From: Clostridium drakei
Lineage (GTDB): Bacteria > Bacillota > Clostridia > Clostridiales > Clostridiaceae
Assembly: GCF_000633595.2 (NCBI RefSeq)
Contig: NZ_JIBU02000008.1
Location: 170,301 to 234,300, forward strand
Length of the DNA stretch: 64,000 bases
Direction: 5' to 3'
A program made the translations under genes and the position numbers. This document shows positions 45,904 through 55,566 of this stretch, one piece after another (the first letter of the stretch is position 1; each line of letters begins with the position of its first letter). The notes under the pieces are model-generated. The model ran no database searches, had not been told where the DNA came from, and saw nothing but the letters and a program-made list of their open reading frames with translations.

Positions 45904-46138
45904 AAATACCTCGCCTTTCTAAATTTTAATGTTTTCACACTATTCAAATACCTTGATTATGATATTATAATATTTTTGATTTTTAGTCTAATGAAAATCA
46001 TAAAATTTGTTAAAGTAATTTATGGAACTTAATATATAAAAGATTTATTGCAGAAATTATAATTTATTGTATACTTTATTTATGAAATGATTTCACATGG
46101 ATAATATATAAATAGCTGTTAAAAAAGAGAGGTTAGAT

Positions 46139-47056
46139 ATGGGAAAAAAAGTATATGCAATAAAAGAAGGATTTAATTTTAAAACTAATGAAAAAGTGGA
46201 AAATAAAATAGTTAGCACTTGGGCGGAGTGTTTAAAGTATGTTAAAGGGGTTAAAGGAGCTAAGTATAAGAGTTTTCCAGACATTGAAAGTGCAAGTAAG
46301 TATTTAAGCGAGGATACAAAATTATTGAGAAAAGAAGATAACAATTATCCGCAGGATTGCTTGCATGTTTATGTTGATGGAAGTTACAATATTAATACAG
46401 AAGAATATTCTTATGGACTGGTAGCAGTTAGAAATAATGTAGTTGAATACATTAATAGTGCGTCAGCAAAAGATAGTTCTAAAAAGAATATAAGGCAGAT
46501 AGCAGGAGAGTTAGAAGCTGCTATTAAAGCTGTACAATATGCAATTGAAAAGGGAGATAAGCGTGTAGTAATATTTCATGATTATGAAGGAATATGCCAT
46601 CATGCTACAGGTTTTTGGGAAAGAAAGGAACAATCTTCAGCTGAATACTATGAAAAGATGAATGAGTTAATGAGTCAAGGTATTCAGGTGATTTTTGTTA
46701 AAGTAGACAGCCATACAGGTGATTTTTTTAATGAACTTGTAGATGAGAAGTGTAAGGAAAAACTATTGATTGCATCAGATAAAGTAGTGGAAAAATGGCT
46801 TCTTACAAATTGTGTAAATGTGTCAGATGAAAGAGTAAAACAACAAATTCTAAATATAGCTCCTAAAGGAGAAGAGAATATAATAATAATTAATTCTAAT
46901 GAAAAAAAAGTCGAAAATAACACAAAAGAAAACCAATTTAGCATTATAATTTCAGAATATGATAAAGATCCTGAATATGCTAAGAGCTTGATATGCAGCT
47001 TAAGCAGCAAAGAAAAAAATGATTTTATAGTTTATTTGTTAGATAAAAACAATTAG
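46139..47056 (+). CDS. Ribonuclease HI with viroplasmin-like N-terminus
   Basis: A 305-residue protein after AAGAGAGGTTAGAT. The N-terminal ~55 residues (VYAIKEGFN...WAECLKYVKGVKGAKYKSF) form the caulimovirus viroplasmin/RNase H1 RNA-DNA hybrid-binding domain. The RNase H domain (~75-210) has the catalytic acids in VYVDGSYN, GELEAAIKA, FHDYEGI and VDSHTGD. A ~90-residue C-terminal extension (QILNIAPKGEENIIIINSNE...) has no family I recognise; extensions are not usual in RNase HI. The enzyme removes RNA from RNA-DNA hybrids. Confidence 0.85.
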   Translation: MGKKVYAIKEGFNFKTNEKVENKIVSTWAECLKYVKGVKGAKYKSFPDIESASKYLSEDTKLLRKEDNNYPQDCLHVYVDGSYNINTEEYSYGLVAVRNNVVEYINSASAKDSSKKNIRQIAGELEAAIKAVQYAIEKGDKRVVIFHDYEGICHHATGFWERKEQSSAEYYEKMNELMSQGIQVIFVKVDSHTGDFFNELVDEKCKEKLLIASDKVVEKWLLTNCVNVSDERVKQQILNIAPKGEENIIIINSNEKKVENNTKENQFSIIISEYDKDPEYAKSLICSLSSKEKNDFIVYLLDKNN

Positions 47057-47151
47057 TATAATTTTCTTTGTTTAATATATACAAAAATGCATATTCTATA
47101 TATGAAGCTAAAAAATATTTAACTACATAGTTAAAAAGGAGTGGATAGAAT

Positions 47152-47319
47152 ATGCGTGGTAAATTTGTAACAGGTGCTTTAGTAGGTGCTGCTTTGGGAA
47201 TGATGATAGTTCCAGGAATGGACCGAACAACAAAGAGAAGAATAAAAAGAACTGCAAAATACATGAAAAATATGGCAGAAGATGCTTATGATGGTATGAA
47301 GGACAAAATGAGACAGTAA
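47152..47319 (+). CDS. Small YtxH-like protein
   Basis: A 55-residue ORF after AAAAAGGAGTGGATAGAAT. It encodes MRGKFVTGALVGAALGMMIV followed by PGMDRTTKRRIKRTAKYMK and an amphipathic tail (EDAYDGMKDKM). The glycine-rich hydrophobic start and basic helix are the pattern of YtxH-like small membrane-associated proteins. It is likely a real gene because of the good ribosome site and clean start. Confidence 0.7.
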   Translation: MRGKFVTGALVGAALGMMIVPGMDRTTKRRIKRTAKYMKNMAEDAYDGMKDKMRQ

Positions 47320-47401
47320 GGTGTTATGCTAAGAAGATAGTAGATCATTCAAAAGTTTAGTTGATCATTGTTTCAATAAAAAGGGAAAAATAACAATTTA
47401 T

Positions 47402-47449
47402 AAATTGCGTACTATGGATTTATATAAGTAATATAGTACGCAATTTTTG
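47402..47449 (+). terminator. Strong Rho-independent terminator
   Basis: AAATTGCGTACTAT (47402-47415) and ATAGTACGCAATTT (47433-47446) are perfect 14-bp arms, with a T run. Confidence 0.85.
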
Positions 47450-47866
47450 TATAAATTTAAAATGTTGAGGATAAATTTGGGTACAATGTAATTAAAGTTA
47501 AAAAAATGTACGTTATATTAAAAATTTTTATATTATTATTAAAAAATATGTTATAATAATATATGTAATTCAAAAAAATTTAATACAGTTAAATTTATCT
47601 TACAGTCAAATAATTGGAAATTTTATAAAGGACTATTATGAAATTTTCCAAAGTCTGATTATACTTTTAGTTAAATAGTAAATGTTCAAAAAAACTAAAG
47701 ACTTATTTGCTTATCTAGATATATTAAATAGATTAATGATTGTAGACAAACTAAATTAAAAATAGTTTTGATTTTGGATAAATACTTGGACTAAAATATA
47801 TGTTTGAATTTTTCCCGAATATTTATATATGCATCAATATGTATGTAATAAAGGAAGAGTGAATTT
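47450..47866. other. A/T-rich leader region, no gene seen
   Basis: These ~415 bases before the XRE-TPR genes contain no ORF with a ribosome site. I looked for a small signal-peptide gene, as often found next to regulators of this type, and saw none (the longest ATG-started frame is 9 codons). Confidence 0.5.
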
Positions 47867-49171
47867 ATGGAGATACTATCTTTAGGAGAAAAAATTAAAA
47901 GAAGAAGAAAAGATCTTAATATGACCCTTAAAGATTTAGCAGGAGATAGAATTACTCCTGGGCAAATAAGCCTTGTTGAGTCAGGAAAATCAAATCCTAG
48001 TATGGATTTGCTAGAATATCTTGCTAATGCACTAAATACTTCTATAGAATACCTTATGGAATCTGAAGAGACACAAGCAGAAAAAATTTGTACTTATTTT
48101 GAGAACATAGCTGAATCTTATATAATAAATGAAGATTTAAATCAGGGTGAGGAGTACATAGAAAAAGCTTTATATTATGCAGAAAGGTATAATCTTGAGT
48201 ATTGCAAGGCAAAAAATTTGTATCTTAGAGGGATTATATATATGTCCAAAGACGAATGTGCTTTAGCTCAGCAGTTTTTCCTATCATCTAATGTAATATT
48301 TATAAAAAATAATAATTATGAAGAAACTATTAAAACATTTGTAAATTTAGGGGAAATTACAATGAAGCTAAAAGCTTATCATTCTTCTTGTAGTTATTTT
48401 CAGCAAGCAGAAAGTGTGTACACTGAGAATGAGATAGGAAATGATTTTCTACTTGGACAGATATATTATAATATAGCTTGTGTGTATTTTAAGTTGGAAA
48501 ACATGGAAAAGTCTATGAACTATTCTTATTTAGCAAAAGAAAAATTTAGGCAAATGGATAATAAAAAAGAATATGCTAAGACATTATTACTATTATCAGA
48601 ACAATATAATAAAAAAGGTGATGTAGATAATGCCATAAAGTATTCCAAGAAGACATTAAATGTGTATAAAGAAATTGAAGATGTTATACATATTGCTAAA
48701 ATAGAAAATAGTCTTGGTAAATTATTCTGTGAGTTTGATAACTTGGAAGAGTCATTTATACATTTAAACAAAGCTAGAGAACTAAAGACAAAAATTAAAG
48801 ATTCTAGTATAGTAGAAACCTTGGTGAATATATGTGAAAATTATATAAAACTTAAAGATATAGAAAACTCTAAGTTAATACTTAAAAACATAATTGATAG
48901 TATTGAGGATGGCAGTGATAGAACTTTAATACAGTATTATTTACTTAAGTATAGAATAGATATGTTAGAGTCCAATCTAAGGGAGGCTGAGAATACTTTA
49001 ATTATGGTGTTAAGCTTTGTCAGAAATATGGATTATACAAAGGAAATTGCCGAAATATGTATTATGATAGGAAAATTTTATATAGACAATAATAAAGAAC
49101 AAGAGGCTGCTCAGTATTTAAATGAAGGTGTGGAAACTTTTAAAAAGCTTGGAATATTAAAAGACTGTTAG
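47867..49171 (+). CDS. XRE-TPR regulator 1 (RRNPP-like layout)
   Basis: A 434-residue cytoplasmic protein after AAAGGAAGAGTG. The N-terminal helix-turn-helix (GEKIKRRRKDLNMTLKDLAG and ISLVESGKSNPSMDLLEYLA, ~6-60) is followed by about eight TPR units across 90-430 (for example AESYIINEDLNQGEEYIEKAL, written in parts: NEDLNQGEEYIEKAL; KGDVDNAIKYSKKTL). This layout occurs in peptide-sensing regulators such as PlcR/Rgg-like and in other clostridial control proteins. A partner gene with the same layout follows 18 bp later; no peptide gene is visible near. Confidence 0.8.
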   Translation: MEILSLGEKIKRRRKDLNMTLKDLAGDRITPGQISLVESGKSNPSMDLLEYLANALNTSIEYLMESEETQAEKICTYFENIAESYIINEDLNQGEEYIEKALYYAERYNLEYCKAKNLYLRGIIYMSKDECALAQQFFLSSNVIFIKNNNYEETIKTFVNLGEITMKLKAYHSSCSYFQQAESVYTENEIGNDFLLGQIYYNIACVYFKLENMEKSMNYSYLAKEKFRQMDNKKEYAKTLLLLSEQYNKKGDVDNAIKYSKKTLNVYKEIEDVIHIAKIENSLGKLFCEFDNLEESFIHLNKARELKTKIKDSSIVETLVNICENYIKLKDIENSKLILKNIIDSIEDGSDRTLIQYYLLKYRIDMLESNLREAENTLIMVLSFVRNMDYTKEIAEICIMIGKFYIDNNKEQEAAQYLNEGVETFKKLGILKDC

Positions 49172-49189
49172 TGTGGATAGGTGAAAAAT

Positions 49190-50446
49190 ATGGAGATACT
49201 TTCTACAGGTGAAAAGATTAAAAGGGCTAGAACATATAAGGGATGCACTTTAAAAGATTTATGTGGGGATAAAATATCAGTATCAAAAATGAGTTGTATT
49301 GAAAATGATAAAATCAAACCTGAAGACTGGATATTAGAATTTGTAGCAGAAAAACTTCAGATTGATGAATCATATTTGAAACAAGATATTAAATCCCAAG
49401 TAATAAGGAATATTAATGATATAGAAAAAAGCGAGTATTCAGATGAGTATGAGAGTATACTAGAATATAATTTAAAGTACTCAGAAGAATATTCATATTT
49501 CGATATATCTTTTAATATAATGCACTTGTTATTTAATTATTATTTGGATAAAAATAAAATTGAAAAAATACAGCTTATAATATCTAAGTACTATGATTAT
49601 TGGAAAAAGTGTTTTACAGAAGAGAATGGCGTAGTATACTACATGGATATAGCTAGATTTTTTTATAACACTAAAGAATTCTCTCAAGCAGCTAATTATT
49701 ATAGCAATGTGAGAGATGTTTCTAAAAAAAGTAAAGATTATGCATTATTAGCAAGAGCAACTTACAATGAGGCAGCTTGTTATGTTATGTTAGAAAATTA
49801 TGAGACGGCTTATGAAATAGCTATAAATCTTACAGATTTGATTGATTATATAGAAAATGATATTAAAAAAGCAGAAGCTTACCATATGCTTGGAATACTA
49901 TGCCTTAGAAGAAATCACGTGGAAAATTTTGATGAATATGAACAAAAATCTTTTAAATTGTATGAAAATAATTTATCACATAAAGCTCAAGCTATATACA
50001 ACTACGCTGTAGTTATGTTTAGCTTAAATATGAAGGATAAGGCTATAGATTATATAAATAGAGCATTGGAATGTTATCCTAAGGATAACAAAGAAACTTT
50101 AGTTAAATTTATGCTAATGAATATAAATAAATTAATTGAAAATGGCGTATTGGATAAAGCTCAGAAAGTTTGTGATATGGCTTTAAACTATGCCATAACT
50201 TTAAATAATATAACTTTTATAGAAAGAGCATATTATTATAAATCATTAATTTTGGAAAGAGAAGGCGATCTTTCATCAGCAGAAATGTATATAAACTTAT
50301 CCTTGGATGCGTTATTAAAATTTGCTAATAATAATGAAATATATAGAAGATATATGGAAATGGGCAATATGTACTATAGAATAGGAAATGTAAGAGAATC
50401 AATAAAGTATTTTAATTTCGCAATTAATTTAGAAAAGAAAATGTAA
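49190..50446 (+). CDS. XRE-TPR regulator 2 (RRNPP-like layout)
   Basis: The start is ATG 49190, which aligns with MEILS of the previous protein; a GTG at 49181 is in the leader AGGTGAAAAAT. The 418-residue product is a paralog of the preceding gene: HTH LKDLCGDKISVSKMSCIEN (~20-38) and then TPRs (FYNTKEFSQAANYYSNV, KDKAIDYINRALECYP, VRESIKYFNFAINLEKK). The HTH is less canonical than in the first protein. The pair may form heteromers or one may control the other. A terminator follows, then clpB. Confidence 0.78.
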   Translation: MEILSTGEKIKRARTYKGCTLKDLCGDKISVSKMSCIENDKIKPEDWILEFVAEKLQIDESYLKQDIKSQVIRNINDIEKSEYSDEYESILEYNLKYSEEYSYFDISFNIMHLLFNYYLDKNKIEKIQLIISKYYDYWKKCFTEENGVVYYMDIARFFYNTKEFSQAANYYSNVRDVSKKSKDYALLARATYNEAACYVMLENYETAYEIAINLTDLIDYIENDIKKAEAYHMLGILCLRRNHVENFDEYEQKSFKLYENNLSHKAQAIYNYAVVMFSLNMKDKAIDYINRALECYPKDNKETLVKFMLMNINKLIENGVLDKAQKVCDMALNYAITLNNITFIERAYYYKSLILEREGDLSSAEMYINLSLDALLKFANNNEIYRRYMEMGNMYYRIGNVRESIKYFNFAINLEKKM

Positions 50447-50480
50447 TAGGTTTATATGAATTCAATAGATTATTCTTTTG

Positions 50481-50518
50481 AAAAAATCATCTTTATTTAT
50501 TTTAAAGATGGTTTTTTC
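50481..50518 (+). terminator. Rho-independent terminator
   Basis: AAAAAATCATCTTTA (50481-50495) / TAAAGATGGTTTTTT (50503-50517), after the second XRE-TPR gene. Confidence 0.85.
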
Positions 50519-50571
50519 TTACGTGCATTTAAAAATTAATAGTTTTTTAATGATAATTATTATATTAAATA

Positions 50572-50599
50572 TTGAATGAGAAGTGAGATTGGGTATAAT
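50572..50599 (+). promoter_or_regulatory. Sigma-A promoter of clpB
   Basis: TTGAAT (50572-50577), 16 bp, TATAAT (50594-50599), followed by a hairpin ACACAAT (50621-50627) / ATTGTGT (50636-50642) in the leader. I see no CIRCE or CtsR operator. Confidence 0.6.
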
Positions 50600-50666
50600 A
50601 GTAATTAAAAGCATAATGAGACACAATTTTTTTAGATTGTGTGTTAATTTCTAAGGAGGTTTTTTT

Positions 50667-53279
50667 ATGGATGTAGAAAAATTAACTATAAAAGTTCAAA
50701 AAGCTTTAAATGAAGCACAGTTAGTAGCTGTTAGATATAATCATCAACAGATAGACAATATTCATCTTTTTTCAGCCTTAGTGTCTCAAGAAGATGGTCT
50801 TATTCCTAATATATTTAGTAAGATGGGAGTAGATATAAGGGCGTTAAAAGAAGAAATAAGTAAGGTTTTAGATAAAATGCCAAAGGTTCTTGGAGAAGGA
50901 GCTCAAAATACATCTATTTATGCAACTAGAAGATTTGAAGATGTTTTTGTAAAAGCAGAAAAGGAAGCCAAAAAATTTAAAGATTCTTATATAAGTGTGG
51001 AACATGTTATGCTTGGGCTTATGGAAGTTAATTCTAAAGAGGTGCAAGATATTTTAACAAAATTTAATATTGCAAAAAATGATTTCCTAAGCGCATTATC
51101 TAAGGTTAGAGGAAATCAGAGAGTAGAAACTCAAGATCCGGAAGGAACCTATGAAGCCTTGGTTAAGTATGGAAGAAATTTAGTTGAAGAAGCTAAAAAA
51201 CATAAATTAGATCCTGTCATAGGTAGAGATGATGAAATTAGGAGAGTTGTAAGAATACTTTCAAGAAGAACAAAGAACAATCCAGTACTCATAGGCGAAC
51301 CTGGAGTTGGTAAAACTGCTATAGTGGAAGGATTAGCGGAGAGAATAGTAAAAGGTGATGTGCCAGAAGGGCTTAAAAATAAAATAATATTCTCTTTAGA
51401 CATGGGTGCACTTATTGCTGGAGCTAAGTTTAGGGGAGAATTTGAAGAAAGACTAAAGGCAGTATTAAAAGAGGTTGAAAATAGTGAAGGAAGAATAGTT
51501 CTTTTTATAGATGAAATTCACACTATAGTTGGAGCAGGAAAAACAGAAGGTTCTATGGATGCTGGAAACCTTATAAAACCAATGTTAGCTAGAGGGGAAC
51601 TTCATTGTATAGGTGCTACAACCTTTGACGAGTATAGGAAGTATATAGAAAAAGATAAGGCTTTAGAGAGAAGATTTCAGCCAGTAGTAGTAGCTGAACC
51701 TACAGTTGAAGATTCTATATCTATACTTAGAGGACTTAAGGAAAGATTTGAAATATATCATGGTATAAGAATTCATGATTCAGCTATTGTTGCATCAGCA
51801 AAGCTTTCTAACAGATATATAACAGATAGGTATTTGCCAGATAAAGCCATAGACCTTATAGATGAGGCTTGTGCAATGATAAGAACTGAAATAGATAGTA
51901 TGCCTGCCAATATGGATATGGTAAAACGTAAAATATTTCAATTAGAGATTGAAAAAGAAGCATTATCCAAGGAGAAAGACAATGCTTCTAGAGAAAGACT
52001 TAAGTTTTTGGAAAAAGAATTAAGTAATTTAAAAGATAAAGATAATGAAATGACTGCAAAATATGAAAAAGAAAAGTCTAAAATAATTGAAATTAGAAAT
52101 TTAAAGGAACAGCTTGATAATGCCAGAGGTGATATTGAAAAAGCTGAAAGAGAGTATGATTTAAATAAGGTAGCGGAGCTTAGATATGGATTAATTCCTA
52201 AGCTTGAAGCTGCAATAAAAGAAAAAGAGAAATTGATTAAAGAAAATAATGAAGATGCAATGTTAAAAGAAGAGGTAACAGAACAGGAAATTTCACAGAT
52301 AATTTCAAATTGGACTGGCATACCTGTAGCGAATTTAGTAGAAGGAGAACGAAAAAAACTTTTAAGGCTAGAAGATGAACTTTCACAAAGGGTAATTGGG
52401 CAAAAAGAAGCTATAACGGCTGTATCTAATGCAGTTATTAGGGCAAGAGCTGGAATGAAAGATCCTAAGAGACCTATAGGTTCTTTCATATTTCTTGGAC
52501 CTACAGGAGTTGGAAAAACAGAATTAGCTAAAACTTTAGCTAGAACTTTGTTTGATAGTGAGGAAAATATAGTAAGAATAGATATGTCTGAATATATGGA
52601 GAAATATTCCGTATCTAGGCTTATAGGTGCACCTCCAGGATATGTGGGGTATGAAGAGGGAGGACAGCTTACTGAGGCTATAAGACGAAAACCTTATAGC
52701 GTAATACTATTTGATGAAATAGAAAAAGCCCATGATGATGTGTTTAATATATTTCTTCAAATATTAGATGATGGGAGACTTACTGACAATCAAGGAAAAG
52801 TTATAGATTTTAAAAATTGTATAATAATCATGACGTCAAATATTGGAAGTAATTATTTATTGGAGAATAAAGAAAGTTCAGAAATAGAACAACATATTCG
52901 TGATAGAGTTATGAGTGAAATGAAATCGAAATTTAAGCCAGAATTTTTAAATAGATTAGATGATATTATATTATTTAAACCTCTATCAACAGAAGAAATA
53001 AAGGATATAATATCAATATTTATTGACGATATAAGAAAGAGGCTTAAAGACAAGAATATATCATTAAAAATAACAGAATCCGCTAAAAAGCTTATGGCAG
53101 AAGAAGGATATGATCCAATATATGGTGCAAGGCCTTTAAAAAGATATATTGAAAATGCACTAGAGACATCTATTGCAAAAAAGATCATTAAAGGTGATTT
53201 ATACGAAGGATGTACCGTAGGAGTTGATGTCAAAAATGATGAAATTATTATAGAAAATGTAAATACCAATATAAAGTGA
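50667..53279 (+). CDS. clpB: Disaggregase chaperone ClpB
   Basis: An 870-residue Hsp100 protein after AAGGAGG, of normal family length. The N-domain (~1-145) has [13 protein letters not shown] and two Clp repeats. NBD1 has GEPGVGKTA (~205), [12 protein letters not shown] (~277) and the arginine finger region. A coiled M-domain (~395-520, [20 protein letters not shown]) is present, which marks ClpB rather than ClpA/C. NBD2 has [22 protein letters not shown] (~610) and LFDEIEKAH. ClpB rescues aggregated proteins with DnaK. It is a single gene with its own promoter; the classical heat-shock operators are not obvious upstream. Confidence 0.95.
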   Translation: MDVEKLTIKVQKALNEAQLVAVRYNHQQIDNIHLFSALVSQEDGLIPNIFSKMGVDIRALKEEISKVLDKMPKVLGEGAQNTSIYATRRFEDVFVKAEKEAKKFKDSYISVEHVMLGLMEVNSKEVQDILTKFNIAKNDFLSALSKVRGNQRVETQDPEGTYEALVKYGRNLVEEAKKHKLDPVIGRDDEIRRVVRILSRRTKNNPVLIGEPGVGKTAIVEGLAERIVKGDVPEGLKNKIIFSLDMGALIAGAKFRGEFEERLKAVLKEVENSEGRIVLFIDEIHTIVGAGKTEGSMDAGNLIKPMLARGELHCIGATTFDEYRKYIEKDKALERRFQPVVVAEPTVEDSISILRGLKERFEIYHGIRIHDSAIVASAKLSNRYITDRYLPDKAIDLIDEACAMIRTEIDSMPANMDMVKRKIFQLEIEKEALSKEKDNASRERLKFLEKELSNLKDKDNEMTAKYEKEKSKIIEIRNLKEQLDNARGDIEKAEREYDLNKVAELRYGLIPKLEAAIKEKEKLIKENNEDAMLKEEVTEQEISQIISNWTGIPVANLVEGERKKLLRLEDELSQRVIGQKEAITAVSNAVIRARAGMKDPKRPIGSFIFLGPTGVGKTELAKTLARTLFDSEENIVRIDMSEYMEKYSVSRLIGAPPGYVGYEEGGQLTEAIRRKPYSVILFDEIEKAHDDVFNIFLQILDDGRLTDNQGKVIDFKNCIIIMTSNIGSNYLLENKESSEIEQHIRDRVMSEMKSKFKPEFLNRLDDIILFKPLSTEEIKDIISIFIDDIRKRLKDKNISLKITESAKKLMAEEGYDPIYGARPLKRYIENALETSIAKKIIKGDLYEGCTVGVDVKNDEIIIENVNTNIK

Positions 53280-53370
53280 TTCTTAGAAGGACTTATTCAT
53301 CCGCGCAGCAGTGGTTATCAATGGTTTTAAGAAGTTAGAGGTATTAGCAATAGTAGTGATCAGATAAAAT

Positions 53371-53414
53371 AGTTATAAGGATATCAATTATGATATCCTT
53401 ATAACTATTTTTTT
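53371..53414 (+). terminator. Strong Rho-independent terminator
   Basis: AGTTATAAGGATATCA (53371-53386) / TGATATCCTTATAACT (53391-53406) is a perfect 16-bp stem with a T run, after clpB. From here to 53680 I see no gene. Confidence 0.88.
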
Positions 53415-53686
53415 GTAATTTTGTTAGTAGATTTAATTGGAAAATTATGACTTAATATTTAGTTTAATAATATAAACTATAAAATTTTACAGGTAGTAAT
53501 TTGCAAAAAAGTATCTATTGATGTAATATTGCAACTTGATTTTAAAGAGAAACTAACAAAAATATAGCAATAAATGCTTGTATTTAGCAATAATTTCATT
53601 TGATGCAAAAATACAACATGTTTCTTATTTGCAACATAAAAAAGTCTGAAAATAAACATATTTTAGAACTTAATTTGGCGTTTGAA

Positions 53687-53725
53687 AGTTAAATTATTAA
53701 CGAACTTGGTGTTAATAATTTAACT
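53687..53725. promoter_or_regulatory. 39-bp palindrome made of two GTTAA-N4-TTAAC sites
   Basis: AGTTAAATTATTAAC (53687-53701) and GTTAATAATTTAACT (53711-53725) are perfect 15-bp inverted arms around GAACTTGGT. Each arm is itself a palindrome of the form GTTAA-N4-TTAAC (53688-53701, 53711-53724; centres 23 bp apart, about two helical turns). The core equals the centre of the Rex consensus (TTGTTAA-N4-TTAACAA), but the outer bases differ. It lies about 83-121 bp upstream of the inferred start of transcription, which suits an upstream activator site better than a simple repressor site. Confidence 0.7.
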
Positions 53726-53747
53726 ATCTCAATAGTTTCCCAACTTT

Positions 53748-53767
53748 TAGTAAAAATATGTTTACTA
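53748..53767. promoter_or_regulatory. TAGTAAA palindrome before crt
   Basis: TAGTAAA (53748-53754) and TTTACTA (53761-53767) flank AATATG. They lie between the 39-bp palindrome and the -24 element. A close relative with a 4-base centre is at 28293-28316. Confidence 0.5.
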
Positions 53768-53780
53768 AATTAATTATTGT

Positions 53781-53797
53781 TTGGCACAGGTTTTGCT
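53781..53797 (+). promoter_or_regulatory. Sigma-54 (-24/-12) promoter of the crt operon
   Basis: TTGGCACAGGTTTTGCT fits the sigma-54 consensus YTGGCACG-N4-TTGCW with only one base off. The GG (53783-53784) and GC (53795-53796) pairs have the required 10 bases between them. The expected start of transcription (about 53808) gives a 19-base leader that just includes the ribosome site AAGGGGTGA. A sigma-54 activator is encoded at the end of the same cluster. The same bases could be read as TTGGCA-18-TATAGT for sigma-A, but then the mRNA would begin inside the ribosome site. Confidence 0.8.
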
Positions 53798-53826
53798 AAA
53801 TAAATATAGTATAAGGGGTGATTATT

Positions 53827-54606
53827 TTGGAATATAAAAATATTAAAGTAGAAAAAGAAAACCATATTTCTATATTGTCTATTAATAGACCTAAGGCACT
53901 AAATGCATTGAATGCTGAACTATTGAATGAAATTGATCAATGCATAGATCAAATTAAAAATGATGAAAGTACATATGTGCTTATAATTACAGGGGAAGGT
54001 AAGGCATTTGTAGCTGGAGCAGATATAGCAGAAATGAAAGATAAAACTCCAGAACAGGCAAGAAAGTTTGCTGAATTAGGATTAGCTATATTTAGAAAAA
54101 TAGAGCTTATGGAAAAACCAGTTATTGCAGCAATTAATGGATTTGCGCTAGGCGGCGGTTGTGAATTATCAATGAGTTGTGATATAAGAATAGCTTCACA
54201 AAAAGCTAAATTTGGACAACCAGAAGTTGGTTTAGGAATTATACCTGGATTTGCAGGAACACAAAGACTTTCAAGATTAGTAGGACCAGGAAAAGCAAAA
54301 GAATTAATATATACAGCAGATATGATTAAAGCTGAAGAAGCTGAAAAAATAGGATTGGTTAATAAAGTAGTTGCACCTGAAGAATTAATGAATGAAGCAA
54401 AAGCAATGGCAGAAAAGATTGCTTCAAAAGCACAAGCTGCTATAAGATATTCAAAAATATCAATTAATAAAGGTTTTGAAACTGACATTGACACAGGAAT
54501 GACAATTGAAAATAATTTATTTAGTTTATGTTTCGCAACAGAAGATCAAAAAGAAGGAATGGGAGCTTTCTTAGAAAAAAGAAGTCCAAATTTCACATTA
54601 AAATAG
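53827..54606 (+). CDS. crt: 3-hydroxybutyryl-CoA dehydratase (crotonase)
   Basis: The start is probably TTG 53827 (MEYKNIKVEK..., 259 residues), five bases after AAGGGGTGA; a GTG at 53818 overlaps the ribosome site. The enzyme dehydrates (S)-3-hydroxybutyryl-CoA to crotonyl-CoA. The crotonase fold is clear: SINRPKALNALN (~18-29), the oxyanion-hole loop VAGADIAEMKD (~65-75), GFALGGGCELSMSCDIRIAS (~102-121) with the first catalytic Glu, and FGQPEVGLGIIPGFAGTQRL (~127-146) with the second. It is the first gene of the butyryl-CoA operon. Length and both glutamates fit a working enzyme. Confidence 0.93.
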   Translation: MEYKNIKVEKENHISILSINRPKALNALNAELLNEIDQCIDQIKNDESTYVLIITGEGKAFVAGADIAEMKDKTPEQARKFAELGLAIFRKIELMEKPVIAAINGFALGGGCELSMSCDIRIASQKAKFGQPEVGLGIIPGFAGTQRLSRLVGPGKAKELIYTADMIKAEEAEKIGLVNKVVAPEELMNEAKAMAEKIASKAQAAIRYSKISINKGFETDIDTGMTIENNLFSLCFATEDQKEGMGAFLEKRSPNFTLK

Positions 54607-54661
54607 TTTAAAAATAATTATCAATTTATTATAAATTAAAAGTTTATTGGAGGGAAAATAT

Positions 54662-55507
54662 ATGAAGATATTTGTATTAGGAGCAGGAACAATGGGATCA
54701 GGAATTGTTCAAACATTTGCTCAATCAGGCTATGAAGTAGTAATGAGAGATATTGAAGATAAGTTTGTTGAAAAAGGAATTTCAAATATTACTAAAAATC
54801 TTGATAGAAGTGTTAAAAAAGGAAAAATGACTGAAGAAGCTAAAAAAGAAATCCTTGGTAGAATAACACCTACTACAGATATGGGTTTAGCAAAGGATGT
54901 AGATCTTGTAGTAGAAGCTGCTATAGAAAATATGGAAATTAAAAAGAAAATTTTCGCTGAATTAGATGGAATTTGCAAACCAGAAGCTATACTTGCTTCA
55001 AACACATCATCTTTATCAATAACTGAAGTAGCAAGTGCTACAAATAGACCAGATAAAGTTATAGGAATGCATTTCTTTAATCCAGTACCAGTAATGAAAT
55101 TAGTAGAAGTTATAAAGGGAATTTGTACTTCAGAGGAAACTAAAAATACAATAGTTGAAACAGCTAAAAAATTAGGAAAAGAACCAGTAGAAGTGGAAGA
55201 AGCGCCAGGATTTGTAGTTAATAGAATACTTGTTCCTATGATAAATGAAGCAGCTGGTATCTTAGCTGATGGTATCGCTAAGGCAGAAGATATTGATTTA
55301 GCAATGAAGTTAGGTGCTAACCACCCAATAGGACCTCTAGCTTTAGCAGATTTAATTGGTATAGATGTATGTTTAGCTGTTATGGATGTTTTATATACAG
55401 AATTTGGTGATTCAAAATATAGACCTCATCCATTATTAAGAAAAATGGTAAGAGGAAAATTATTAGGAAGAAAGACTGGAAAAGGATTTTATGACTATAC
55501 AAAATAG
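54662..55507 (+). CDS. hbd: 3-hydroxybutyryl-CoA dehydrogenase
   Basis: The start is ATG 54662, after TTGGAGGGAAAATAT; the ORF's earlier TTG lies in the ribosome site. The 281-residue enzyme reduces acetoacetyl-CoA with NAD(P)H. The Rossmann motif is [12 protein letters not shown] (~4-15), followed by the [14 protein letters not shown] segment, [12 protein letters not shown] (~118-129), and the catalytic His-Glu pair in [17 protein letters not shown] (~137-153). The C-terminal helical dimer domain ([35 protein letters not shown]) is complete. It lies 55 bp after crt in the same operon. Confidence 0.93.
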   Translation: MKIFVLGAGTMGSGIVQTFAQSGYEVVMRDIEDKFVEKGISNITKNLDRSVKKGKMTEEAKKEILGRITPTTDMGLAKDVDLVVEAAIENMEIKKKIFAELDGICKPEAILASNTSSLSITEVASATNRPDKVIGMHFFNPVPVMKLVEVIKGICTSEETKNTIVETAKKLGKEPVEVEEAPGFVVNRILVPMINEAAGILADGIAKAEDIDLAMKLGANHPIGPLALADLIGIDVCLAVMDVLYTEFGDSKYRPHPLLRKMVRGKLLGRKTGKGFYDYTK

Positions 55508-55566
55508 TTAGGTAATATAAACATATTTAATAATTGTATAAAATAAGAATTTTAGGAGGAAATAAC

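Noticed and set aside
50456..50539. 27-codon ORF after the second XRE-TPR gene as a signal-peptide gene
   Set aside because: It has no clear ribosome site, no export signal, and most of it is the terminator hairpin at 50481-50518.
50600..50666. CIRCE or CtsR operator before clpB
   Set aside because: The hairpin ACACAAT/ATTGTGT does not match TTAGCACTC-N9-GAGTGCTAA or the CtsR heptad repeat.
53781..53810. TTGGCA-18-TATAGT as a sigma-A promoter for crt
   Set aside because: Transcription would start within the ribosome site; the sigma-54 reading of the same bases gives a sensible leader.
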